A model generated the notes under the pieces. That model was not told where the DNA came from. It did no database searches and saw nothing but the letters and a program-made list of their open reading frames with translations. Of a stretch of 17,500 nt of DNA, positions 9,254-17,500 are shown one piece after another. The stretch comes from Trachelipus rathkii (lineage: Eukaryota; Arthropoda; Malacostraca; Isopoda; Trachelipodidae): assembly GCA_015478945.1 (NCBI GenBank), contig JABUQX010002536.1:30001-47500 (forward strand). The letters run 5' to 3'. Each line of letters opens with the position of its first letter. Position 1 is the stretch's first letter. A program made the position numbers and the translations under genes.

Positions 9254-9543
9254 TTATATATATATATTATATATATATATATTTTAATTAATATCTTATA
9301 TTATAATATATATAAATAGATTTTATATATATATATATATATATATTAATATATAGATTTGGTTCTATTTTAATAATTATTTATATAATTAATAATATAT
9401 AATATATATTTAATATTTATATATTTTACCATGTATATATATATATATTAATTGATATATTAATATATATATATTTATATTATTATATATTATTAATATT
9501 TTATTTATATTATATATGATTATATATAGTATATATATATATA

Positions 9544-9624
<81 letters not shown>

Positions 9625-9646
9625 AATTTTAATTATATTATATATA

Positions 9647-9690
<44 letters not shown>

Positions 9691-9826
9691 ATATATATAT
9701 ATATATATATATAAGTTCTAACTAATATATATATATTATATTATATATATTATATATATTAATATTTATAAATTATATATAATATATATTATATATATAT
9801 ATATTTATTATATATATATATATATT
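9254..9826. repeat. (AT)n core of the short hAT element
   Basis: About 573 bp of (TA)n with scattered TT and AA steps. It includes an uninterrupted run of about 65 bp between roughly 9552 and 9617. Confidence 0.93.
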
Positions 9827-9914
9827 GCAGGCCTATAGGGGTACAACTTAGTATTATTTTCTCGTCTTTTTTTAGGAGGTACGCAAATTCAAAAAACTTT
9901 GGTAGAACCGCTAG

Positions 9915-9922
9915 GTTTAGTA
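9915..9922. repeat. 8-bp target-site duplication, right (GTTTAGTA)
   Basis: An exact copy of 9120-9127. It fixes the right boundary of the short hAT element one base beyond the best-aligned inverted repeat. Confidence 0.92.
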
Positions 9923-10591
9923 ATGCTGACAAAGTATAGTCATATTGACCTTTTTTATCTAAGTTAATTTTTTAATTTTTAATTTATTTTTAAACTGAAA
10001 GTAAATTATAAAAGTAAATGGTAAAAAATTAATAGGGAATAGTAATTTTTGAAGTTTATAATTCGATAAATATGTGTAAACCCCTTTGAGGTTTTTTACT
10101 TTTACATCTGCAGAATTGAAATTTTACAGACTTTACCGATATGCCCTGGACTTTTTTTAGTCTTAACATGAAAAAGTTTCTTTGAGTAGGATGTAATTCA
10201 TTTTATGTCCCCTTCGAAAATGAAGTTTTTTTTTTTTTCAAATTGAAATAAATATTTTTCTAGCGTATTCTACTATTTACAGTTTTTGTTTAATACTAAA
10301 TAAAAAAAAAAGTGTCATTAAATTAAGTGTAAGAAAAAAGTGTTGCAATTAAATATTTCGAAAAGTTTAGTTAATTATAAATTTTATTATAGAATAAGCA
10401 AAAACAGTTTTTTCGTACCATTGAAACAGCACCGACAAGGAAAGGAATTTTTTTTTATTATTTATTGACCTTTTTACGGAACTCTCGTTTTACCCAAAAA
10501 TATATAATAAAAGTGTTGATTTTTATCATTTGCGGAACGCTAAATAGAAATTTCTAGTTTTGGCTCCATTTGTTTAATTTTTTAGGTTGGT
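9923..10591. other. Gene-free AT-rich spacer
   Basis: Rich in A and T homopolymers with no frame longer than about 60 codons. ATTGACCTTTTT occurs twice (about 9946 and 10465), which may be chance in this composition. Nothing else is identifiable. Confidence 0.5.
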
Positions 10592-10750
10592 CTTATATAT
10601 ATAATATAATATATTAATATTATATTAGTATAATATTATATATATATTAATTTATATATATTATTTTATTATATTATATAATATATATATTTTATTTATA
10701 TATTATAATATATATTTATTATATATTAATATATAATTATATATTATTTT
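10592..10750. repeat. Interrupted AT repeat
   Basis: About 160 bp made only of A and T, alternating TATA with TTA and AAT steps. Confidence 0.9.
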
Positions 10751-10759
10751 TAGTAAAGG

Positions 10760-11065
10760 TATTACAAGGCAAAGTATGGGGACTCGAGCCGACGGGGGAA
10801 AGAGGGGGGGGAGGTTTTTTTCATCCCCCTTACGAGAGGAGCGGAGAACACCCCCTCACGACACCAAATACAAAGAAGATGGGGGGTTTTCGGAAAGCTA
10901 CTACCCGGAGGTGGAAAAAAATAGTCCCCTATCCCTTCGTCCGTGTTCCCCGGAGAGGCATGAAAAAAGCCCCGAACCTCCTGCCTTCTGCGGTTAATTC
11001 TTTCCAGGTATACTTCATTTGTAAGTGATTCCATCATGAATGATACAGCCCAGGGGTCAATTACC
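10760..11065. other. GC-rich island of unknown origin
   Basis: This island of about 300 bp is strikingly G/C-rich and homopolymer-rich (G8, T7, repeated CCCC), between two AT repeat blocks. Frames are open on both strands, 91 codons on the minus strand and 73 on the plus. On the minus strand the start ESLTNEVYLERINRRRQE looks protein-like, and the rest is proline- and glycine-rich. I recognise no family. It may be a transposon fragment or a poorly resolved sequence stretch. Confidence 0.35.
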
Positions 11066-11081
11066 TTTCAAAAAATGCACA

Positions 11082-11408
11082 AATTATATAATATATGTAT
11101 ATATAACTAATATTATATATATATAAATATAAATTAAACTTATTAAATATTTATCTTTATATATTTTGTAAAAATAGATTGATCATCTATTATACATAAT
11201 ATATATATTTATATATTATATTTATTTATATTATTATTATATATATATATATTAATATTATATATTTATATTATATATATTATATAATATATTATATTTA
11301 TATATATATATATATATAATTTATATATATATATAATATTTATATATATATTATTATATATATATTTATAATATATATTTATTTAATATATATTAATATA
11401 TATTATTT
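11082..11408. repeat. Interrupted AT repeat block
   Basis: Two AT-only tracts separated by a short unique stretch (about 11127-11199). That stretch carries the first copy of a motif repeated further right. Confidence 0.85.
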
Positions 11409-11518
11409 GTAAAAACTATGATTATCATCTTTATCACATATTAAATATATGTCTAATATTATATAAAAACTAAGATTAGATCATCTTTATCACATAATAA
11501 TATATGGCTAAATAATAT
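11168..11518. repeat. Three copies of a ~40-55 bp motif
   Basis: The motif is TAAAAACTA-GATTA-ATCATCTTTATCACATA followed by an AT tail. Copies begin at about 11168 (diverged), 11409 and 11463. The last two are adjacent, with a period of about 54 bp. The AT repeat between copies 1 and 2 probably grew within the array. Confidence 0.6.
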
Positions 11519-11655
11519 AATCTATACCTGAATTTTAATCCTATACTAGAAAGTCCTATTTATTGGTTCATAGAGATACAGTGTACTATTTTTTTTTTGG
11601 GGGGTTAACTGAAATTAGTTTAAAAAGGTATATAATTTCATTTTCTCTAATACTA

Positions 11656-11928
11656 TAAATATATATATATATATTATAATATATATATTATATATATTAA
11701 TATATATATTATATATATATTATTATATATATATATATATATTATATAATATTATATTTAATATATATATATATATATAATATATTAATAATATATATAT
11801 TAATTCTTTATATCATATATATATTATATATATATATATTATATATATATATATTAATATATATTATATATATATATTATATATATATATATATATTAAA
11901 TATATATTATATAATAATATATATATAT
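11656..11928. repeat. (AT)n microsatellite
   Basis: About 270 bp of interrupted (TA)n. A T-run followed by a G-run (about 11589-11605) lies just to its left. Confidence 0.92.
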
Positions 11929-12027
11929 GTTTGGTGTAATACTGGGATAGCTTTACGGTTACAATAATTGGTTTACAAAAGCAAAACGCTAGTTTTATAT
12001 AACATCGCGATCCCCTGCATAATTTAT

Positions 12028-12169
12028 CATATTATCTATAATATATTATATATATATATTATATATCTATTATTTATATTATATATTATTATTATATTAA
12101 TATATTTATATTATATATATTATATTATATATATTATATATAATATTTATATAATTACTATATATATCA
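12028..12169. repeat. Interrupted AT repeat
   Basis: About 140 bp of A/T-only sequence with TTA and AAT steps. The 84-codon frame across it is an artefact of composition. Confidence 0.88.
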
Positions 12170-12216
12170 CTGTAATATTAACTATTTTACTCGCCTTATA
12201 TTTTAAAATGTATCAT

Positions 12217-12532
12217 TGGTAAATTAATATCCTGGGCTCTTTTAGGTTTACATATGACGAATGCACTTCATTAAAATAGCTTTCAAATCTTAAAACTTTT
12301 TAAAAATTTCTAAAATTTTTACAATTTATTTCGACATTTTTTGTCTTTTTTTCAAATAATGTGCAATGCCTCATATACCAAATTGACAGCTTAACAATTA
12401 ACTTGAAAAATAGACAAAAATATCGAAAATTTGTAAATTTGATAATTTTAATGTTTTAATTTTTTTAAAGTTTTTATGTAGTGCATCGTCATATGTTAAC
12501 CTTAAAGCAACCCAGGGTTATTAATACCATAA
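12217..12532. mobile_element. MITE-like long hairpin
   Basis: The left arm (12217-about 12353) is the imperfect reverse complement of the right arm (about 12405-12532). Shared blocks include CCTGGG, GGTTTACATATGACGA or GGTTAACATATGACGA, ATGCACT, and an inner TTTTTGTCTnTTTTTCAA. The loop is about 50 nt. TATCAT occurs just outside both ends (12211-12216 and 12533-12538) and could be a target duplication. There is no coding sequence. The superfamily is not clear from the ends. Confidence 0.8.
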
Positions 12533-12579
12533 TATCATAAAGTATAAGTTGGAGTATAGCTTAGATATTTACAGTTGGA

Positions 12580-12773
12580 TATTATATTATATTAATATTA
12601 TATTTATATATTATATATAATTATATATTATATATTATATTATTATAATTTATATTTTATATATATATTATATATAATTATATTAATATATATTTTATAA
12701 CTATTTATATTATATATATTAATATTATATTATATTTTATTTTATATATAATATACTTAGTTATATTTTATAT
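12580..12773. repeat. Interrupted AT repeat
   Basis: About 190 bp of A/T-only sequence beginning about 45 bp right of the hairpin element. Confidence 0.88.
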
Positions 12774-12985
12774 GGGATTTACTTTTAAAGGGGTCGACCT
12801 GATTTTTGTAATAACTTTTATGTCGTTTTTGGCTTATGAAATATCTCTTTTCTGAGTTAATATCTGGATATTCTCTAATGAAAAATTATCTTTATGTGAG
12901 TTTTAGATTTATGAATAATTAATTTTAAAATAATCATCCAGTTTTTCATTTAATGCAACATTTAATTTAAACACTTCAAGCTTTT
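12774..12985. other. Anonymous spacer
   Basis: AT-rich unique sequence between two AT repeat blocks, with no supported gene or structure. Confidence 0.5.
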
Positions 12986-13394
12986 AATATAATATATATT
13001 AATATAATATTAATATATTAATATATATATATTATTATATATATAATTTATAATATATAATAATTTTATTATATTATATAATATATATATATTAATTAAT
13101 ATCTATATTATTATATATTATTATAATTATTTATAATATTATATTATTATATTATATTAATTATATATATACAAATATATATCTAATATTTATATATACT
13201 ATATATATAATTATATATATATATCTATTATACATTATATTATATATTTATATATATATTTTATAATTTAATATACTATATATATTATATTATTTATAAT
13301 TTATATATATATAATATATATATTTATTATATAATTTATATTATAATAATTTATATTATTATAATATTATTATATATATATAATATATTTATAA
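12986..13394. repeat. Long interrupted AT repeat
   Basis: About 410 bp almost entirely A and T, alternating TATA, TTA and AAT. It is more degenerate than the left-hand (TA)n tracts. Confidence 0.9.
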
Positions 13395-13638
13395 ATGAAA
13401 TATAAAATTAGCATTAAAAAAATAAAGTAATTAATAAATTTATTATCCTTTTATTAATTTAAGTAAAGGGTAAAAGGGAGTAAATACAAGTAGGATTAAA
13501 TATTCTGAAAGGTCATCCCTTTGCAAACAATTTGAACATATTCAAACTAATAAATGGTTTTTAAACAAAGTGTTCTAGTGAGGTGGACTTGGACCGAGGT
13601 GGACTGACGAGTTGAACTAAGTGTTTTCAATAACAGAC
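13395..13638. other. Anonymous spacer with a short direct repeat
   Basis: GAGGTGGACT occurs at 13580-13589 and again at 13596-13605, 16 bp apart. No gene is supported. Confidence 0.5.
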
Positions 13639-13848
13639 ACCTTCTCTCTCTTCTCTTTCGATTTCCTTTACTCTCTTCTCTCTCTTCTCACTCTCTCTCT
13701 CTTCTCTCTCTCTTAAAATCTCTTTCTCTCTCTCTCTCTTCCTTCCCTCTCTTCTCATCTTTCTCTCTCTCTCTAACTCTTTCTTATTTCTCTCTTCTCT
13801 TCTCGTCTCTGCTCTCATCTTCAGTCTCTCTTCTCTCTTCAAGTAACA
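13639..13848. repeat. (CT)n polypyrimidine tract
   Basis: About 210 bp of nearly pure C and T on the plus strand, dominated by CTCT with TTC interruptions. The charged minus-strand open frame over it (71 codons of R, E and K) is a shadow of the repeat. Long mirror-like pyrimidine tracts can form triplex DNA. Confidence 0.93.
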
Positions 13849-13954
13849 TGTAATTTAATATTGTGAATTATTTTTCATCATAAACATTGCGTCTTTTTTT
13901 CAGTTTTTTACACTCTTTTCTTCTTTCTTTTTTCATATCATAATATTATAAGTT

Positions 13955-14250
13955 TATATATATATATTATATATACTATATAGTATATATATTATATATT
14001 ATATAGGTATATATATTATTATTATATTATAATATTTATATTATATTTTATATTACTTATTATTATATTAATACTATATTTATATATTTATATATATGAA
14101 TGTGGTTCCGGTGATAAATATATTGTTAATATATATATAATATATTATATATATATTATATATATACATATATTATATAAATATATATTATATAATATAT
14201 AATATTACTATCCTATATATTATATATATATATATATTATAATATATTTA
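13955..14250. repeat. Interrupted AT repeat, two blocks
   Basis: Two A/T-only blocks separated by about 30 bp of unique sequence (14098-14127). Confidence 0.9.
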
Positions 14251-14563
14251 TACAATGTGCCAACACAATCACGTAACAGCCCTATTCAAGGAGGGGTGGG
14301 ATGTAACTCCTCAAAAGTTCATCTCGTCTAGCAACAAATTACGCAGATGAGGCAACAATTTAAGGCTTTTAAGGAGTGAGAGGAAGATTAAATATCCAGC
14401 AGGAAACACAGAATATATGAATAGAGAATATCTTCCATCAGGAAGAGTAGTGGCAGGAAAGTTTTAGAAGGGAAGTCATCGCCAAGACGAACATAGTCCT
14501 ATTCGAATTTACCATATCTTCACCAGACTGTGGGCGCAAGCACACAGCACCCCTTGTGCTACG
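14251..14563. other. Anonymous spacer with a stem-loop
   Basis: More balanced composition than its flanks. It contains the stem-loop described at 14306-14377. No frame of useful length and no recognised family. Confidence 0.45.
14306..14377. repeat. Nested 72-nt stem-loop
   Basis: ACTCCTCAAAAG (14306-14317) pairs with CTTTTAAGGAGT (14366-14377) with one mismatch. Inside it CATCT (14320-14324) pairs with AGATG (14345-14349). It could be part of an RNA or repeat structure; no function is evident. Confidence 0.5.
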
Positions 14564-14626
14564 CAGGGCTTGTCTTTTAAGGTGGGCGGTACGTCGATGA
14601 AAGTTATTTCGAGCCCCCCCCCCCCC
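14564..14626 (+). mobile_element. Possible lone hAT terminus
   Basis: It starts CAGGGCTTGTCTTTTAAGG, continues GTGGGCGG and ends in GAG plus a run of 13 C. This resembles the CAGGGCCGTCTTAAGG...GGGCCCCC ends of another common hAT group. No matching right end or second copy of the preceding 8 bases (GTGCTACG) is visible in the window, so the element would be truncated. Confidence 0.35.
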
Positions 14627-14791
14627 ACAGGTTTTACAGAGATAATGTGGTTATTAAGACTTAATATGACCATATTCATAGTTTAATGGATATGTATCGT
14701 TTTTATTCATCTTGTTCATCCTCCTTTGCTCTAAAACAAAAAAATAATAATTATTAAATACTACTTATATAATCTTGAACTTTTTTTACTA

Positions 14792-14795
<4 letters not shown>
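14627..14795. other. Anonymous spacer
   Basis: AT-rich unique DNA right of the C-run, with no gene or structure seen. Confidence 0.45.
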
Positions 14796-14835
<40 letters not shown>

Positions 14836-14949
14836 ATATATAAATATATATAATCTATATATAAGTATATATATATATTATAAATATATATATCAAAATA
14901 CACCATATATTACTATATATATATTATATATATATATATAATACTATAA
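14796..14949. repeat. (AT)n microsatellite flanking the long inverted repeat
   Basis: About 150 bp of interrupted (TA)n that ends directly at the left arm of the inverted repeat. Confidence 0.9.
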
Positions 14950-15340
14950 TATGGTAAGAGTAGCGCAGAGGGGTGTCACCCCCGATTTATATGAAAATCA
15001 CAGGGATATACTTTCTAAAAAAATGAATAATGAAGAATCAGTGGAATTTGAAAACTCGTTGGTCTCCTTTATAGGGAAAAAAAATTACACACCACCGCCT
15101 CTCAAATAGTTTAAACACTCTCATAGACGTTTTCACTTTTGATTCTCTAGAAGGTTAGGTCTCACTTCAGGCCCTTAGTTTCAGGTTATTATATTGAGTT
15201 TTGTTAGTATATCGCAACAGAGTAACTGCCTATCGTAGAATTACAATTTCTTTATCATAACCTTTACTTAGGATGGCCTAAATCCGAGCACTGAGGGTCA
15301 CTAATGCTTTTTTTTTTATAAGAAACGCCCTTCACCCCTC
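14950..15340 (+). repeat. Long inverted repeat, left arm
   Basis: This arm aligns along its whole length with the reverse complement of about 15586-15990. Anchors in order are AAGAG-AGCGC, GGATATACT-TCTAAAAAAAT, AATAATG, GAAAA near GGTC, AACTCTCAT-AGAC, TTTTCACTT-TTGATTC, TCATAACC, TAAATCCGAGCAC, and TTTTTTTTTATAAGAAA. It also contains GGGGTG-T-CACCCC (14970-14982), an internal palindrome. No coding sequence is seen. Confidence 0.82.
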
Positions 15341-15585
15341 CGTTGTTACACAATTTTGCGCATCCAGTTTTGCTTTATTCCCCCTACTTCCGGAACTTTC
15401 TTCTCATTACTTTAAATAAAAAAAATTTAACAATAAAATTGCAGAATATACTGTAAAAAAATAATAATGAAACTTAAAAAAATACAAAAAATACAAAAAA
15501 TGATTTAAATCTTTAAAATATATGAATAAATAAGGTTAGAGAGCTTGCTAAAGTCTTCAAAGTATTAAAATATATATCCACATAG
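15341..15585. repeat. Central loop of the inverted repeat
   Basis: About 245 bp between the arms. It contains ATATACT-GTAAAAAAATAATAATGAA (15446-15471), which resembles the start of the arm motif, so a further diverged copy may be buried here. No gene is seen. Confidence 0.4.
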
Positions 15586-15990
15586 GACTTTCTTATAAAA
15601 AAAAACAAATTATTGGACCTCGTGCTCGGATTTATAGAGGCCTCATCATTATTTTAAGGTTATGAATAAAGGAATGAATCCTTTCTGCATAAGATTTTTC
15701 TAATTTTTTCAAAATAATTTCAACACTTCTATAATTAGTGACCTAGAGTTCTGAAGGAGACTAATTCCTGATGAATCAATAAGTGAAAATGTCTAATGAG
15801 AGTTTTTAAAATCTAATGCCTTATGGAACTGTAACTTTTATTTTTCTCTAAAGTACGACCTCACGTATTTTTCAATCACTATTCCTCTAGCATTATTTAA
15901 TTTTTTTAGAGAGTATATCCTTTGACTTGTCATAGATAAGTGCGAGTGTGTTGATACCACACCATCATAGCGCTGTTTCTCTTATCCTTA
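15586..15990 (-). repeat. Long inverted repeat, right arm
   Basis: Reverse complement of the left arm, with indels. The best-preserved block is the inner one: GTGCTCGGATTTA (15622-15634) against TAAATCCGAGCAC (15279-15291), with the poly-A/poly-T and TTCTTAT stretch beside it. The outer block is GAGTATATCC (15911-15920) against GGATATACT (15004-15012). Confidence 0.82.
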
Positions 15991-16207
15991 TATTATTTTA
16001 ATAAGTAAATATAATAATATACCTATGTAGGTAATAAATAATATCTAATTTTCCAAAACCATCATAAACCCAACTATTCTATATTTGCTCCCAAAGCTGA
16101 CCACCGATTTTCGTTTTCACTATTCTCATTATTATTTTTATTAGAGTATATCCTTGATTTTTCATAAAATCGGGGTGATACCAATCTGCCCCTACTTATT
16201 ATCGATT
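15991..16207 (-). repeat. Third partial copy, tandem to right arm
   Basis: The same orientation as the right arm and displaced by about 235 bp: GAGTATATCC at 16146-16155 follows 15911-15920. It shares GACCACCG, TCACTATTC, ATTATT, TTAGAGTATATCC, TTTTCATAAAATCGGGGTGATACC and the G-rich end. Similarity to the right arm appears to extend left through AATAAGT and ATCTAAT motifs. It stops at the next (AT)n tract. Confidence 0.75.
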
Positions 16208-16397
16208 TTATATATATATATATATAATATATATATATTATATCATATATATATATATATATATCTATATATATAATACTATAATAACTATATATATATA
16301 TATATCATCATATATATATGATATATAATTATATATATATACTCTATATATATTATATATATAGTATATATATAATATAATATCATATATAATAATA
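16208..16397. repeat. (AT)n microsatellite flanking the repeat composite
   Basis: About 190 bp of interrupted (TA)n beginning directly at the end of the third repeat copy. Confidence 0.9.
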
Positions 16398-16621
16398 GTT
16401 GTATGGTTGAAAGTACTTGAGTTGTGTTATTGTTGATATGTGTATTTTCTGTGTGTAATCATGCATTAATGTGCACCGGCACGGGACGGACAGGGACGGA
16501 CTATGTGTTTGAATAGATTGGAAAGTGCTTTCTTCCAAGTTTAAAAAGGTTCCGTTTATGGGAGAAGATATTTTGAGCGAATTAAATGGCGAATTTATAT
16601 TATCACCAGCATCTCTCATGA
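16398..16621. other. Anonymous spacer
   Basis: Unique sequence with open frames on both strands (up to 97 codons, hydrophobic, partly generated by the AC repeat). It includes GGGACGGACAGGGACGGAC (16482-16500), two copies of GGGACGGAC. No family is recognised. Confidence 0.4.
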
Positions 16622-16742
16622 CACCAACACACACATTCACACACACCCACACACACAACACCACACACACACACACACCAACATATCTATATATATTATA
16701 TATAATACTATATATAATATATATACTTTATTAATATATTTA
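16622..16742. repeat. Compound (AC)n-(AT)n microsatellite
   Basis: Interrupted (AC)n with TC and CC steps (16622-16681) passes into interrupted (AT)n (to about 16742). It has the same order and strand as the compound tract at 7483-7643. Confidence 0.93.
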
Positions 16743-16752
16743 TGTGTCTTAC

Positions 16753-16893
16753 CTGCACTAGGGGACTAAGTGGGACGCCTGAGTCCATGAGTTGAAAATT
16801 AGGGATTTGTGAAAACGGTTGCCATTTCTCAATAGTATCAATAAAGGCTTTCCGTATGGCGTGTCTACTCGGGATACAAATTGATGAACAATG
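16753..16893 (-). other. Open frame ending at a donor-like site, uncertain exon fragment
   Basis: On the minus strand 47 codons are open after a TAA at 16896-16894. They end in CAG directly before GTAAGA, a consensus splice donor (16753 down to 16747). The peptide includes IPSRHAIRKAFIDTIEKW and has balanced, protein-like composition. Against it, a second minus-strand frame over the same DNA is also open for about 52 codons and also looks protein-like. It may be a decayed transposon gene rather than a host exon. Confidence 0.2.
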
Positions 16894-16899
16894 TTATAA

Positions 16900-17500
16900 A
16901 TCTGCCAGGAACATCATTGAAGAGTACACTAACTATTAATTCAAAACTTCCCAATATTTACTGACACATAGTGGGCCAAGTTATCGTCATAAGGCTTGTC
17001 CAATTCTTACAGAGAATCGACCTGGCGTTACTGATATCCAAACCATCCGCCACCCACACGAATCCCATCCCCGCGCTCCAATATGTTCAACACCAAATGA
17101 TGACGCACCCCATTTTACTGCTCTACATCACCTCTATCGTAACTATAATACCATACAGCTGATTCATCTACTCTATATTCTTATATATTATATATATAAT
17201 ATCTAACTAGGGTGGTCTCAAAAATATGTAACGCGAACCTAAGCACTTTGAACAAGACTATACAAACTTTAATTATGCAACAACTAATCGTGAGTGCAAC
17301 AGATAATTCAAGACAAAGCGCCGATTGAAACAAGTTATCACAGAATCTTTGACAGTAATGCAGTGATCCGATCAAAGGAATATGGTCCCTACAATGTTCA
17401 TATGAGAAGATCGTACTCTCACACAATTGTTCCAGTCAACTATGCACATGCTTGAATAACGTCGAAATCCGACAATGAGTTCTATACTCATGAGCATTTT
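16900..17500. other. Anonymous right end of window
   Basis: More balanced composition, a short AT tract at 17178-17203, and no recognised gene. At 17209 the sequence CTAGGGTGGTCTCAAAAATA resembles the ends of Tc1/mariner-type elements, but the other end would lie outside the window. The 81-codon minus-strand frame to its right is cysteine-rich and unrecognised. Confidence 0.35.

Larger units (their letters stand above)
9128..9914. mobile_element. Non-autonomous hAT element with AT-repeat core
   Basis: The 787-bp element starts CAGTGGTCTCCAAAGT and ends, read in reverse complement, CTAGCGGTTCTACCAAAGT. These pair apart from a few indels and substitutions. The CAGTGGT...CCAAAGTGGGGTACGCGTACCCC style of end is widespread in non-autonomous hAT elements of animals. 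A perfect 8-bp duplication flanks it. GGGGGTACGC motifs recur inside the left end, and a matching GGAGGTACGC lies near the right end. No coding sequence is present. About 573 of the 787 bp (9254-9826) is interrupted (AT)n, so the element is now little more than two hAT ends holding a microsatellite. Confidence 0.92.

Noticed and set aside
11168..11518. Short spaced repeats as a CRISPR array
   Set aside because: There are only three diverged copies, with irregular spacing and AT filler, in an animal-type genome. There are no cas genes.
13627..13842. Charged Arg/Glu-rich minus-strand frame that looks like a coiled coil
   Set aside because: It is the translation of the (CT)n tract and carries no independent coding signal.

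Overview
The window looks like nuclear DNA from an invertebrate animal. It is very AT-rich. By eye, about a third of it is (AT)n dinucleotide repeat, broken by short non-repetitive islands, with smaller (AC)n and (CT)n tracts. I see no bacterial operon structure, no tRNA or rRNA, and no intact host gene. The recognisable coding material all comes from transposable elements of animal type: a hAT transposase of the DUF4371/TTF zinc-finger group and an RTE-like LINE endonuclease. The microsatellite density would fit a decapod crustacean or a cephalopod, but the species cannot be settled from this sequence.

Layout. Positions 1-743 are anonymous sequence with several short palindromes. Positions 752-4440 hold a complete, bounded hAT DNA transposon. 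It has matching ends beginning CATGGGCGTCG, a perfect 8-bp target duplication (GTCATATA) on both sides, and a minus-strand transposase pseudogene (about 3510 to 1219). That gene is broken by at least five frame changes, and the catalytic Glu position of the C-terminal motif appears substituted. Three AT microsatellites sit inside the element and a fourth begins at its right edge. Positions 4449-7480 are mostly anonymous, with a six-copy decamer array, a cluster of hairpins and diverged repeats. Positions 7644-8492 carry a LINE 5' fragment (endonuclease domain) whose distal part is tandemly duplicated with a period of about 257-260 bp.

Positions 9128-9914 are a second, non-autonomous hAT element. 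It has a perfect 8-bp target duplication (GTTTAGTA), and its core is almost entirely AT repeat. From 9923 to 14250, AT blocks alternate with short islands; one island (about 12217-12532) is a hairpin-forming MITE-like inverted repeat. Positions 14564-14626 look like a lone hAT-type terminus. Positions 14950-15990 form a long inverted repeat with arms of about 400 bp, followed by a third partial copy at 16075-16205. The rest (16400-17500) is anonymous, with an (AC)n tract, one open frame ending at a splice-donor-like site, and one possible transposon end.

The window reads as a transposon and microsatellite nest. The strongest results are the two hAT insertions whose boundaries are fixed by perfect target duplications, and the large undescribed inverted-repeat composite near 15-16 kb. 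I found no evidence of a multi-gene functional system.
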